Assembly: GCF_016086655.4 (NCBI RefSeq)
Contig: NC_052138.2
Span: forward strand, 10,416,001-10,480,000
Length of the DNA: 64,000 nt
From: Lepeophtheirus salmonis
Lineage: Eukaryota > Arthropoda > Copepoda > Siphonostomatoida > Caligidae
Reading direction: 5' to 3'
Below the pieces are notes generated by a model. The model was not told the DNA's origin. It was given only the letters and a program-made list of their open reading frames with translations, and did no database searches. The translations under genes were made by a program, and so were the position numbers. Positions 34,701 through 45,356 of the stretch are shown in pieces; position 1 is the stretch's first letter; the number at the start of each line of letters is the position of its first letter.

Positions 34701-37480
34701 TCTCATTCCAACAAGGACTTACAATTATGTATAACTCTACAACAAATCTTCAGCGTTACTTTCCCCGTCTTTTATCAACACCCACGAATGTTTAATCAGG
34801 TGTTTAATATAATTCCATCTATGTTCTTTACTCAGGAATTAAGTAATAATGAGAACTGTTCAGAAAAATAAAATTCATTCTTTAGATTACCAATTAGAAA
34901 AAAAAAAAACGGGGCAGCTAAAAAATTCACTGGATTTACATCCTTGGTTACCATGTTGATTTTCGGGTTCTTTTCTCAACAATGCCCAAAATACACATAA
35001 TTTAATTAGTGATGTGCCGCGAGCTGAATTTTACTGCAAGAATATATACTTGTTACTCGCTTGAATACTCGTTACTCACCTAACACTTTTTCCTCGCTAA
35101 AAAAACTAGTAACTCAAAAAAATCATATTTTCATAAGAATTATTGAAATAATAGATTATTTTTATAGATCTTTGATAAGAATCTGCCTTTCAATCAGCAT
35201 TTCTTTATGAGGTCCAGAAAAATTATTTTTCATCTAAGCATAATCATAGACTGATAGTTATAAAGTATTATTATTGATAAAAATAATTTAAAGCGATTTC
35301 ATGGATGTTTTCCATGTGGCGTTTGATTCAGGTCGTGCTGTAGACACAAAAAACTTTTATATTTTTTCTGAATAGACTGCAAATCTCAATATCTTTATCC
35401 GTCTTAGATCTATTAAAAAAATTATGAACAATCAGGGGCTTCTGCAGTGTGGGATGAAGAGGCTGTAGTTCCCAAAATGAGAATAAATTTTAAAAAATGA
35501 CTTGTACGGGAAAAAAATTACCTCCCTTCTAAAAATAAAAGTCGATTAAGAAAAAATAAAAGTCATTAAGATTTTCCATAATAAAAAATACTTCCCCCAC
35601 CCCAAAAAAAAGAAAAAAAAATCCTGCGGACACCCCTGACAATGCCATTTTTACCCTCTCCCATTTTTTACTAGATAGCGTATGAGTAGATGGAGAGGAA
35701 TGATTTCCAGAATTTGAATTAAAACTTGGTATAAGATAGATCCTGTAGTTCAACTAGAGATTAAAAAGATAAATAGGCCTGTTAGATTCACATAGGTCAT
35801 CAACAACTTCATTACTAATACTGAAATGCTGCAAGAGGAACGGATATTATGTTTAAACTTAAATTTCGAGGGATATGCCAAACAAATTTGTAGCTATTAG
35901 AGTGCAAATCAGATTTCAACATTCGAATTTATGTTTAATAGCGGGCCCTCCCTCATACATTTCGATATATTCAGTAATATATTAATTAGAAATAATAGGG
36001 TCGAAAAAGAAAAACATAGAATCCCAAGTTCTGAGGTTTTGACTGGTTACAAAGTTTTGACAAGTTCTGAGTAACATTCGGCTTTTCATGGGCACAAGTT
36101 TTGTGTCTTTTTTTTTTAATTACTTAATAAAAATCATGTATCATTTTACGAGTTTTGCTCGCGGCACATCACTGATAATTTATCTCACTAACTATAATCA
36201 TATGTACTATAGGGTTACATCAAATCTCTGCATAATTCTTCAATGAATTTTGTATAGAATGGGAATAAAATTTGTTTTTTTAACTGATTTGAGCAAAAAA
36301 GTCAGCCATAAAATAATTTCAAATGTATCCTTTTAGCTTATAAATATTGTTTTGAATATACAAATGACCTTCTGATTTTTTAAGTACAAACTTAAGAATT
36401 ACATAAATACATAATTCAATTGCTTAGATCCTTCAAGAGTTTAATTAAAGTAATCGGATGGAATCTTGTAATAATTTAGCAACTTGAAATATTCAGAACA
36501 GGAGAATAATAAGGTTTATATTTAAATTTTTGATTGGCTCTCTACAACATACCAATATGTTGACTCCGTGACTCCCTTTTGGGTCACAGCCGACCGATTG
36601 AGAAAATTTCTAACATTATTTTTATTTACATCATCATAACTACATACAGCCCAATATTTCGATCAATTATAGGCTTTGTTTTCAAATTTATGTGACCATT
36701 TCAGATACTCAAGAATACCTACTATATTTTCAAGCATTAATTTGATTTATAAAAATTAATTTGACCTCGATATTGCATTTCAAATAGGAGCTATCAATTT
36801 CAATTTCTTTCATGGGGGCATTTCTTTATTTAAGTTTGTTTTACGGCACCTCTAAATGATTAATCAAAATAATTTGCTTATATCAGGCGATGCCTCGTGG
36901 ACTAATATAAACTTAATCCAGATTCGATTTAGAGCAAAATCATTCTAGCTTGCTTTTGTATCAAGAAACTCACTCAATCCGATTAAATTTGACCTTCATT
37001 TTAAAATTTGTTTTTAAATTACGAAATATTTCGCATTCAATGTTGTGATTGGGACCATTCCAACAATCTTGATTGTTACAAAGAGGATATCCACAGCCAT
37101 TTGGACAATCTGCATGGTCTTCTTCCTAAAAGTAGATTTAAAAATCGATGCGTAGAGTAAAGTATTAATAATATTTATAAACAGAGTCACCTTACATTTA
37201 GAGGCTTTAAACATTCCAAACATACAGGTTTTGTATCATGATTGGGACCAAAAACCGCAGCTTTATCTTCTAAAATAACTTCCAGAGGCTCAATATCCCG
37301 AGTTGCAACTACGTATCGTCCCAATTCGGGCTTATAAAATGCTCTAAAGGGTAGACAGGATCCATTGTGTGAAGATTTATGGAATTGGAAATGGTTTTCT
37401 GAGCAATAAGGGATTTTACAGTGATCACAAAAGGATTCTGACGGAGTTAAACAAATGAAACATTCCAAGTCATTTGACAT
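25490..37480 (-). CDS. SmydA: SET/MYND-domain protein, SmydA type (seven exons, complete)
   Basis: Arthropod-specific SMYD-like protein, predicted protein-lysine methyltransferase or chromatin factor of nucleus/cytoplasm; the substrate is unknown. Exons in order on the - strand: 37480-37196, 37125-36974, 34073-33908, 29705-29509, 27654-27499, 27427-27007, 25729-25490; all phases close, 538 residues. Seen in order: N-terminal MYND-like Cys/His cluster (residues 8-42: CFIC, CDHC, C-x6-H-x3-H-x5-C); the start of the split SET domain, GRYVVATRDIEPLEVILEDK; a second zinc cluster, CLEC and CPNGCGYPLC through H-x3-EC; SET core FSLLSHSCICN; GEELTIQYI; post-SET CWFFNCICSRC; then a C-terminal helical region. 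The start codon opens directly on the MYND cluster. SMYD proteins usually have NHSC where this has SHSC. The introns carry a THAP fossil, two Tc1 fossils and a hAT element. Confidence 0.9.
25730..27006 (-). other. SmydA intron 6
   Basis: It holds a truncated CAGGGGCGTCC-family repeat (about 25894-26410: GGGCGGGGTGGGCTGGAGG followed by the A/T-run field) and a short perfect hairpin at 26601-26637. No coding potential is recognised: the frame at 26010-26288 is the reading of the A/T-run repeat. Confidence 0.7.
26601..26637. repeat. perfect 16-bp hairpin
   Basis: AAATCTGGCAAGAGCA at 26601-26616 is exactly repeated in inverted form at 26622-26637 around a five-base loop (ACTAA). It is probably the core of a tiny palindromic repeat. 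It lies inside SmydA intron 6 and would fold in the pre-mRNA. Confidence 0.9.
27007..27427 (-). CDS. SmydA: SmydA exon 6 (post-SET region and helical domain)
   Basis: It completes the post-SET CxCxRC motif (R split across the junction, then CQSPSEF). A further CINC, CCISC set follows, likely zinc ligands, then a helical part, ELHPRHYLVLTAKKYLADLY, and ETIEKVDSGLTK. The donor AAAG|GTTAGA is preferred because reading on gives an unrelated tail. Confidence 0.88.
27499..27654 (-). CDS. SmydA: SmydA exon 5 (SET C-terminal half)
   Basis: It encodes TTQKITVRAQKAIKKGEELT, IQYISFMYGHLKRR and CWFFNCICS. GEELTIQY is the conserved SET strand and tyrosine region. The intron to exon 6 is 71 bp. Confidence 0.92.
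27655..29508 (-). other. SmydA intron 4
   Basis: AT-rich intronic sequence. Around 28940-29060 there is a field of short repeated words (ACCGATTAATCGG, GATTACCGATTACTTGCCAATT). No exon or transposon coding region is recognised. Confidence 0.5.
29509..29705 (-). CDS. SmydA: SmydA exon 4 (SET core with SHSC)
   Basis: It encodes VNVVEFLRNTCGLKEEFSEE, RTNAF and IGRAVFPIFSLLSHSCICN. SHSC-x2-N is the cofactor-binding motif of the SET fold, with Ser in place of the usual Asn. The phase-2 donor is AG|GTAATT. Confidence 0.92.
30207..30690 (-). pseudogene. Tc1-like transposase fossil in SmydA intron 3
   Basis: On the - strand 30567-30410 reads EDLGVSPYTRTPLHLLTDSL, KERKLQR, the region after the helix-turn-helix in Tc1-like enzymes. 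It then passes directly, one frame over, to NPLDFALWITLE and HPNVDSLKAAIVKEW, ending at 30207. The catalytic middle is deleted and the first helix-turn-helix at about 30600-30690 is shredded by stops. Confidence 0.78.
31083..31840 (+). pseudogene. THAP-domain gene or P-type transposase fossil
   Basis: From the ATG at 31083 the frame reads MLNKCCVPKCSSRYDRKS, LSLHSFPLDE, then a TGA (31194-31196) where THAP domains have their invariant Trp, a TAG (31230-31232), and RICSLYFHEDVF, the end of the C2CH zinc finger with the ligand His changed to Tyr. A frame shift follows near 31345; the next frame gives PKRYLKPSAVPSIFPN, the AVPTIF box that closes THAP domains. Further shifts lead to SPALYRQLSQDGLTLPTLSH (31740-31812) and a stop, resembling the segment that precedes the catalytic domain in THAP9/P-element transposases. 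There are at least three nonsense changes and two shifts. It lies in SmydA intron 3, antisense to it. Confidence 0.75.
32015..32114. other. assembly gap (100 N)
   Basis: Exactly 100 N bases, the conventional placeholder for a scaffold gap of unknown size. It falls in SmydA intron 3 between the THAP fossil and a Tc1 fossil, so it does not affect the gene models. Confidence 0.99.
32305..32916 (-). pseudogene. Tc1-like transposase fossil, N- and C-termini fused
   Basis: From the ATG at 32916 the - strand reads MSEQQAKRQRVSDLLRTQVD, a helix-turn-helix (VSLATVYKTRKVKNN) and KSMRKMA. After a deletion and frame shifts the C-terminus follows: NTYHPNVDTLKAVITEEWNN and ISQNGGGHIE with a stop at 32305-32307. 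The region with DxD/DxE catalytic residues is absent. It lies in SmydA intron 3. Confidence 0.85.
33908..34073 (-). CDS. SmydA: SmydA exon 3
   Basis: It encodes NMGKELKLAPEYGCITPLRL, AASKYKDKKLWSLLQSLMDH and a charged helix ending KYWKMFQ. This is the linker between the zinc cluster and the SET core; RLA...KD...W..L..L..H is typical of SmydA proteins. The acceptor is ACTTTTAG and the donor CAG|GTGGGA. Confidence 0.88.
34340..34760. repeat. fold-back pair of the GIGKNYSDVDPQ repeat
   Basis: Two inverted copies of one repeat face each other: on the - strand at about 34510-34350 (NPDNLKNV, then IGKNYSDVDPQ) and on the + strand at about 34565-34735 (NPDYLMNT, then KGIGKNYSNIDPQI). A better-preserved copy lies at 55246-55500. 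It occupies SmydA intron 2. Confidence 0.65.
35008..36174. mobile_element. hAT-like non-autonomous element
   Basis: Inverted ends AGTGATGTGCCGCGAGC (35008-35024) and GCTCGCGGCACATCACT (36157-36173) are perfect over 17 bp. The octamer ATAATTTA follows the right end directly (36175-36182) and also lies 2-3 bp outside the left end (34997-35004), fitting the 8-bp target duplication of hAT elements. No transposase frame is present. A second element is nested inside (35433-35638). It lies in SmydA intron 2. Confidence 0.8.
35433..35638. mobile_element. nested CAGGGGCGTCC-family element with 5-bp duplication
   Basis: The ends are CAGGGGCTTCTGCAG and the complement of CTGCGGACACCCCTG. The pentamer ACAAT directly abuts both ends (35428-35432 and 35639-35643). 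The interior has GATGAAGAGGCTGTAG, the family block, and A/T runs. It sits inside the hAT-like element at 35008-36174 and is therefore younger. Confidence 0.75.
36974..37125 (-). CDS. SmydA: SmydA exon 2 (second zinc cluster)
   Basis: It encodes EEDHADCPNGCGYPLCNNQD, CWNGPNHNIECEIF and on to NRI. The C-x3-CGYPLC and H-x3-EC pattern is typical of SmydA proteins. The acceptor is ACTTTTAG and the donor a perfect GTGAGT at 36973-36968, phase 2. Confidence 0.88.
37196..37480 (-). CDS. SmydA: SmydA exon 1 (MYND finger, start codon)
   Basis: Starts MSNDLECFICLTPSESFCDH, with the MYND-like cysteines, then GRYVVATRDIEPLEVILEDK, the first SET strands, and CLECLKPLN. The donor AAT|GTAAGG is preferred over AAG|GTGACT because it keeps phase 0 with exon 2. 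The intron is 70 bp. Confidence 0.92.
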
Positions 37481-40246
37481 TTTTAACTTTTAGTTATTTT
37501 AATATAAGTGTAAATAAGTGACAGCTTACTCACATGTGCTTTCCCTTTTTGGGTTATATTTGGAGTACATAACAATGTGTATAAGTCTTTTTGTTTTAAT
37601 CTAAATACAGACATTTTCTCCTCCCTCCTTCTATGTACACTTTAAACAAAAAAATGTATTTAAAAACTATTCAACAAGTACCTATTCAAGTAAATTACTT
37701 GCTAATTTATTGAAATGACCTATATGTACTCCAAACTTACTTAATTAGTAATAGTATATTTATAGATTTTATCCTCAAAAAGCATTGGATCAATAAGTTA
37801 CATATAAAGAATTTGTTATATAATCCGCAAATGCTACAAACTAAGACTTTTCCTAAAATTTATTGACCACTTTTTAATTGAAGGAAAAAAAATCTTTTTT
37901 GAAGTCAAGTATTTTCATTATACGTCAAATCTATTAATTATTCATCTCCTCAAGTATAGTCAATTTTTTATAAATGATAATAATAATAGGTGACTATAAA
38001 TACAGTTAAAGTTGTTGCAGATAAGAAAAACGGAACATTTGTTAAAACTATCGCAACCTCTTTCATTGAAATATTTTCCCCATTCTGTTGTTTATTTCAA
38101 ATTACGATTGAATTTATCTTATAGTAGACTTTGACCATATAACCTTATGAATGAAATGTTTGCAATGCAAATATTATTAGTTAATTAATTACTAATAAAC
38201 TAGTGGTTAGTTTTTTTTTATTTATGTATCATAATTTATACCCAATATAATATCCTCAAAATTATCAGACCATAAAGTATTTTCAATAATTTATTTCCAA
38301 TTTTGTTAATGTACTAATTATTGATGCTCAGAGTTATAAATATGAGACTACTTCAAAAAATAGATAATATACATATACTAGGTACGTTAAAATATCTAAA
38401 AATTTAGCCTATCAATATAAAAAAGAAATTAGTATTCATTTATTGTAAAAATATGGAGAAAATGAAATATAAAATTAATATATAATAACTTTTTTAATTA
38501 AGTAGTATCAAGGTTAATATTTCTATTAACCTTGAGTAGTATCACAGAAACTCCATAATAACGAAAAAGGTTTTTTTTCTAAACAAACATATATTTCAGA
38601 TTTCAGAACGACCAATTAAAAAGGACTTCTATGAATGTTTTTCCAAGCAAATTAAAATACACTTTCTATTAGAACTTTATTTTAACTAAAAATCGACAGG
38701 ATAGTATTAAAACAAGTATCACTATCCCACTCCTAAAAATTCCCTTTTCGGATCAATACTTTTGGTCTTTATTGTATCTAAAGACACTCGAGAGCTGAGT
38801 AAAGTTTTTTAGTTTTGTTTTAAATTGTTAACTATATGTTTAAGACTGAAATCTTTCGAAAGTAAGTTCCTGTAGCAGTATATTTAATTAATTGTATAAT
38901 GGGTGGGGAAAAGTCATAAAACAATAGGTCCATGACGAGTCTCAAATCTTTGCTCACAATTCAAAGTTCAAGTCCTTGAATATTTTTATTGAGTCTAGTT
39001 CAACTTCAAGTCCTAAGGAAATATAAGACATACATTAAATAAAGTGAAATTTTTTTAATACATTCATGTTCAAGTTTTAGTCACGATTCTTAGCTTTCGA
39101 GTCCTAGTCAAATCTTGAGTCTTTGCAACTCTTCTTAATGATGACTAAGGTCCAACCCTCCCTCTCTATTAACTAATTATAGATCTATATCTTCAGCCCA
39201 TGGATTAACCGATATTTTTGTATCTATATTCGTCTCTAGTATGTGCATATTAACTATACATGACCTAGGAAGTAATGGAAATAATAAGGACATAACAATG
39301 TATGTACAATTACTATGAATTATCTCATGAAGGAAGTTGTTGCAATTGAGCTGCTGGGAGTAACAAAGTAATACATAAATATTTCTAATTTCATCATATG
39401 GATGTTACATGAATATTCAAATAAAACAAAATGATGCAATTGCTTACTTAGTCAATTACAAAATGGGAGTTTATTCATCATAGGAAAATCATTTTGAGTT
39501 CTATGTATGCGACTATTGAACTTAACAATTGAGCCATTATGATTATTCTAAGGATTTCCTGACTCTTCAAAAATATTTTTGAATGATGAAAATTGTTATT
39601 ATTGACAGAAATTCCGGTGAATTGTTCGTCAAATACTTGTTCTATTCAGCAATGGAGTAGCTTCTACGTCGTAAAAACTATAAATGTATAGAATCATTCA
39701 AGGTATGATGGATGAGTTAGAGTTGGATAATAATCGTAAGCAAGCTTATAAGGCATAAAAATTATATATAATATAATTATTGATGTATCTATGATTGTGT
39801 CGTGGCATTTTCCAAACATAATTGCTGTATACATTATTATCTTATATAAGAGATACAAATCCTGTGTATATTAATCCTTTGATATTTGCTTAAAGATTAT
39901 ATATAAAGCCCATGCATTATGGATTAAGAAAGAATTTATTGCAAATAGTCCAACTTTTAAATCGCCACAAATGGGCCGTAGTATGATTAAAATTGCCTTT
40001 TAAATATGTATATACATTAAATATTTGAGCTCCGGATATGTGATCATATGGTTGAGTAATTTTCTTTGTATCATGGATTGACTATAAATTGCGGCAATAA
40101 GCACAAATTACGCGTCAAAAATTGACATATAAAAATGCACGTAACTTTATTTTTTAATTAGCTAGATGAGTGAACATAGGAGACATTAACTAAGTCTACT
40201 GTATTAATATCATATTTTATTAAAATCGTATCTATACATTTGTCTT
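37481..40246. other. intergenic, upstream of SmydA
   Basis: No coding region is recognised. It should contain the SmydA promoter immediately above 37480, but no clear core element stands out. A small palindromic insertion lies at 38501-38544. At about 38930-39130 there is a field of CAAGTC/GAGTC words like that at 125-245. Confidence 0.5.
38501..38544. repeat. mini-palindrome between 10-bp direct repeats
   Basis: AGTAGTATCA occurs at 38501-38510 and again at 38535-38544. Between them is the near-perfect hairpin AGGTTAATATTTCTATTAACC. The layout looks like a very small insertion with target-site duplication, or a replication-slippage product. Confidence 0.75.
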
Positions 40247-40500
40247 CAGCACGACGTGATCTTTACCTCGCAACCTTTCCTCTTAAAATAAAAAAGCTCA
40301 AAATTAGTTAGTCATTAGTCAATTCTTTCCAATTGTTGGTCTATTATTCATGAAGTTTGATGTAATTGCTCAACCAATCAATGTTCAGAATACAATGACA
40401 TTTTCATGGTTGGTTTTATAATTATTTTTCATTGTTCCTATTTATTTTATAATCTGTCATTTATTTTACTAATCATGCTCTCTCTTAAAGGAAAGATTGA
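40247..40500. repeat. CACGTCGTTACC-family MITE, worn copy
   Basis: The left end is CACGACGTGATCTTTACCTC followed by GCAACCTTTCC. Internal blocks CTCAAAATTAGTTAG and CAACCAATCAATGTTCAGAA match the family. The right end is not recognisable. Confidence 0.5.
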
Positions 40501-40551
40501 GAGATAATTCGAATGAAAAAGTGTGAAACTTATAAAATCGTTAGTCTAAAG

Positions 40552-40850
40552 CAGGGGTCACCAAATTATGGCCCATGGGCAAGATCAGGCCCACTTCGTC
40601 AGTTCATCTGGCCCGCCGACTGTATTTGAATTAGATTGATAAAACGTAAGAAACACGAAACTTTGTGATAAAATTGTATCTGTTCATAGCACACAACTCA
40701 CCCATGATTAACATGGAATGCTAATCTTAGTTTATCGTCCTTTTTCACAAAGCTTTCGTTGAGGCTTGAAAGTATTGAACAGTATGATTAAGCGGCCCGC
40801 ACTTTTCATTCTTTCAGTTATCCGGCCCGCAGTAAAAATGTATCAAACTT
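40552..40850. mobile_element. hAT-like end with GGCCCGC motifs
   Basis: It begins CAGGGGTCACCAAATTATGG, continuing CCCATGGGCAAGATCAGGCC, the sort of terminus found on many animal hAT (Charlie-like) elements. Further inside, GCGGCCCGCACTTTTCATTC and CCGGCCCGCAGTAAAAATG are the typical subterminal motifs of the other end. There is no transposase frame. Confidence 0.6.
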
Positions 40851-41317
40851 CCAGGTCGATTTGGTTAAAAAAATAAAATTCCAGAACAATGTATTAAACT
40901 AATGAGTAGTCTAATGTAGTGCATTAAGTTTGGTCCCAATTAAACACTCAATGATTTTGCAAAATATGAGTGAGTCAAGAATACAAGAAGCAATATTTCA
41001 AAAATATACTTATCAAAAATAATGTAAATACTTCCAGGAGTCCCAGAAGGGCCATTGCGAAGTTTTAAAAACTATTACCAGTTTTTCAAAGAGAATGGAC
41101 AAGATGTTAAACTGATTTTGATTTTGAAGAATCATTGGACAAGAAAGTGGCAGTACAAAACTTTTTGTCTAGAAATTGTGATGGCAGCACATTTCGTAAA
41201 TTCAAGTTTTATTATTTGCAATATCGTGTCCCAATTTGGAAAAATAAATAAAAAAATAGAAGTAATGAGCTTCAACAGTCTATTTTGGGAAGGAATAGTC
41301 TATATTATATTGTTTAG

Positions 41318-42002
41318 CAGTGGTCCCCAACCTTTTTCTAACTACGAACCCGTCAATGCTTGACAATTTTACTGCAAAAGAAAAAAATAATAAACGTGAA
41401 TCCACTCTGTACTCATATGAAAATTTATTATGACATTGCTCTAACACTACAATGGTTTTATAACATTAGGAAATAACTACTTTTTTTTAGACATTGCTCA
41501 ACCAATATTACTATATTATAACATCAAAATATGTTTGCATCAGTAAATTAATAGGACCCCGAGCTAGGTTTTTTTTGTTTTTTTTGTAGCTAGATGGTAC
41601 TATTTGGGGGCCTATTTCTTACTCATTTTGCGGGATAATTTTAGTGTGCAAGTGAGGAGAATACGGATATTTCAAAATAAAAGACTGCTCGCCTGTAATG
41701 CTCCTCTATATAAAGTTTTGTTGTTGAAGAAGAAAATATTAAGTATGAATACAAATAACAAAAGAGCGTGAAGAACAATTTTAGGCATTGTAGCTTGTTG
41801 CTTATGAAATATCATGAGTCATTTGAAAATTATCAGCCCGAAAATAATTAACAGCTACCTTGCACATTTTTGTAATTTGCACTTCTCCTTAATATTTTCT
41901 TCTTCTTCTACCAAATGTAGCATCGTCTCAGACTTAAATGATAAATAAAACATAAATAACTAGTAAATTATTGAGCGGCCCGGTACTGGTTGGGGACCAC
42001 CT
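41318..42002. mobile_element. hAT-like non-autonomous element
   Basis: The left end is CAGTGGTCCCCAACCTTTTT and the right end GAGCGGCCCGGTACTGGTTG followed by GGGACCACCT, so the termini pair as CAGTGGTCCCCAACC. The interior (about 650 bp) is AT-rich with no transposase. No clear 8-bp duplication is visible, so the flanks have diverged. Confidence 0.75.
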
Positions 42003-42776
42003 ATATAGAGTATTCTTTGTTTTTGGTAAGTGGCGTCAAAACCATACGTGTCATTGATTCTCCTTAGGCACATTTGCAAAAAAAAAGTATAGTTATCACA
42101 ATATAAAGAAAATAATCAAGTCTAAAAAGTTTTAAATGTCATAACTTTTGAGAAGAAAAAACCATTTCCCTTTTTTTTAAATTGTTCTCTGTTCAATTCT
42201 AGTCTCTACTGAAATGTTTTAACTCTAAAATCTTAAAACAAGTTCTTTTTAATAAAAAATTATTTGTCAAAACTTGGCATTTATACAAGAAACTTTTCAT
42301 TTAAAATTTTCAAAAAGCCAGATGGCTGGACTAAACCATTCATACTACTTCAAAAACTAATTAAACCATAATGACCTTAGTATAACTTTTTCTTTTAACT
42401 AATTTATCAGAAAACATTTATGCTAGAAGCATAAGGGATAATAATTTTATCAACCGAAATAACACAATAAATAAAGCATATCTTAGTCGCTGGAAGGAAA
42501 AAATACAAACTAAGCTACACCTTGATCCAATCCCCCCCCCCAAAAAAAAAAAACCCTACGTCATTATTATATAATTTGCCCTCCCCCTACTTGAAAAAAC
42601 ATTCTGCCACCGGCGCTTTAGGTTCCAACACTAGTTCTTCTAACTTAAAATAATTTGCAGAGACTTGCACTATTGACTCAATCATCAACTACTCATCAGG
42701 CGAATAAATATATAGCTAGACATGAAGACCTTCACTAGAACAAGGAAAACTAGAAATATATAGTACTCTTTGACAG

Positions 42777-42946
42777 CACGTCGTTACCTTTATTTTATCA
42801 CGCAACTTTTCATCCAAAAAGAAAAAAGACCCAAAATTATCTTGTCAAATAAGTCAATCATAGCATTACGTGTTAAGTGAGACGAGGAAATTGACAGCTG
42901 AAAACAAAGTAAATAGGATATTTTGTGTTAGCGAGGTAACGTCGTG
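42777..42946. mobile_element. CACGTCGTTACC-family MITE, best copy
   Basis: The inverted ends CACGTCGTTACC (42777-42788) and GGTAACGTCGTG (42935-42946) differ at one base when paired. The interior has ATCACGCAACTTTTCATCC and GACCCAAAATTATCTTG, found in all family members. It is 170 bp with no coding capacity. Other copies lie at about 16075, 22010, 40247, 46180, 46700-46910 and 50800-51870. Confidence 0.8.
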
Positions 42947-44944
42947 AGCTTGAATAATGAAACATATGTATCTTAATTAACTAGAAAAGTAGCATAAAAG
43001 CAGAATTTGGAATGGAACGCTTGAGGATAAGTTCTTTTAGCACAATTAAAAATAAAGTAAGTACAAAACACATCCTCTGGAACTGAACAATAACTACGAG
43101 ATACATGCACTACTTAGGTGTAGTAAAGATAAATCCATTATTTTTCCAATAGATGGCTTTAGTAATGTTTATCTCGCATTGTATAAGTGCAATCGTTTTA
43201 CTCTAGATTGTTCTAGAAAGATAAGGTTTTATATTTAAAAACTTTTAGACAGTTTTATTATTGTTTGAGTGCGCCAGCAAAGAGAAAATATGCCATATTT
43301 AACCATTTTTCTTCAAACTTTTTTTTGGCTGAAAATATGAATAGTGTTTATAGTTCTGATACTATAAGGGCCGATAAAAAACAATTTGGCTTTCATTGAT
43401 TCCGTTCTGGTATTTTTGATGTCAAAGATGTACGACACTCTGGAAGGACAATCACCAAAATAATGGTAATGGTCGAATCTGACTGGCATGTGACTGTAAC
43501 CAGTGTTTTAATTACAAATTAGATAAACATTAATAGAAAAAAACAAAACAATAATTGATTAATTTCTTCATCTTATAATGCCTTATTTAATTATAAAACC
43601 TGCCTTTTTAAATTACCTACATAATAATATACGTTTATTGCATAATTTCAATTTGATCTATTAAAATACCTTTATTATGATGTATTTATGACTTATATGT
43701 ACTAAGAGCATTTGACCTTTCTAATTAATTATATAAAATGTTAATAGTTAAACCTTTCATTTATCAAACATCTAATGGAATGACAATTGTTAATCACAAG
43801 TAGATACGTAGACTATTAACTATTTATTTAAAATATTTTATCTCATTTATCGGTAGCAAATTGTACAATTTGATTAGAAGACAAGTTACAACTTGTAAAA
43901 AAAAATATTGTCACGTGGATAGTAATTACTAATGAAATATACATATACTTTCTATAATGTGTATTATGTTCTATCAATTATATATTTATGAATAATTGAA
44001 ATGTTTAGTATCTAAAATAAATTCATATTAGCCGCTAAAAATAAGATAGTGACAGTATTTGACTTTTTTGTCGCTCATCTTATGATTAGAGTAAAACATT
44101 TTATCAATAGCATAAGTAGTGACAGATTACATGAATAAATAAATAGTAGTTTATTATATATTACTCAATCATAAAGTAATTTCGTTATACTGTTAGTAAC
44201 TAAAAAAGAAAAATTAATAACTAACGCGTTATAACACAACACGGATCTGATATCTATTTATGTCTTGATTTGTTTATAGTTATTTTTGAACCAATTTATG
44301 TAAAGTTTATTTCTAGTCTCCTCTTATTTTTATTGAATAGTGTGACATTAATAATGGTATTGCATGTATATAATTTAAACTTTACTTTTGATCATTACAA
44401 ATTTACTTCGGATAAAGGCCAAATAAAAATGATTAGTTCATCACAAGAAAAAGATTGATTAATTCACCAACTTAGGATCTATTATGTAATGGTATTTATG
44501 TATTCTTTCAAAGATTGCAATCCGTAATTGGTCTATTAATACTTAATGCTTAGACAAATTATACTCATAATAATTGTAGAAAATTATACTTTTGTACTTT
44601 AAGTAGTAGTATAGACTATTATACAAATGTAAATAATATTTTCATTAGACTTAAAGATGGGAAGGAATTGCATATATTAATTATGTAGAATACATTTAGA
44701 TTAATTTATCAGAAAAACAGGCACATTTTTAACTAATGAAATAGAACTATTATTTAATCTTTTATTTATTCGATGGAATGAAGTAATAATTACTTAATAA
44801 GACAAGCATTGTTCATTAAAGTCAATCACTACTAAAATGAGTATTGTCTACATATTGGTAGTGTTTCACGATGGACACAAAAGAATCCTAACTTTTAATT
44901 ATGTATATATATATTTTTTTTTTTATCATATGTGTTCTTCCCAG
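42947..44944. other. AT-rich non-coding stretch
   Basis: No exon, RNA gene or transposon end was recognised. The sequence is very AT-rich, and the short open frames are hydrophobic low-complexity strings of the kind AT-rich DNA gives by chance. Confidence 0.5.
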
Positions 44945-44995
44945 AAGCAAAAATGTCTTCAATTAGCGGAATAGACAAGATTCAAATGCATCTTA
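44945..44995 (+). other. isolated possible exon
   Basis: A pyrimidine-rich acceptor (TGTTCTTCCCAG) and a perfect donor (GTAAGT) enclose 51 bp with an ATG at 44953 that reads MSSISGIDKIQMHL. No phase-compatible coding partner was found within the following kilobase: the acceptor at 45374 leads straight to a stop. It may be a 5' exon of an unrecognised gene or a chance occurrence. Confidence 0.25.
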
Positions 44996-45356
44996 GTAAG
45001 TTAAACTTTTTAAATCACATTTTCTTATCCAATTAATGTAAAAAAAAAAAAGTAATAATAGTTCGAATCATGCCAAACAATAATGAATTTTTTTATAAAC
45101 TTTGTGTATTGCATGTAAATCTACCTAGCAATTTAAGCATTTTAATTGTTTTGCTTAAAGACTAAAAATGAATAAATCATTATTCCATGTATATTCATAA
45201 TATGTTGCTGACTCAGGACTTTAGCTGATGTTTCATGGACATAATATGTAAGTATTTATGTTAATAAATTAACCCTCAAGTATACAAGGGATAATTTTGG
45301 CTATGGATAATGATTTGAACAATTAATAAATAAACCACATTCTTCCACTTGATTTC

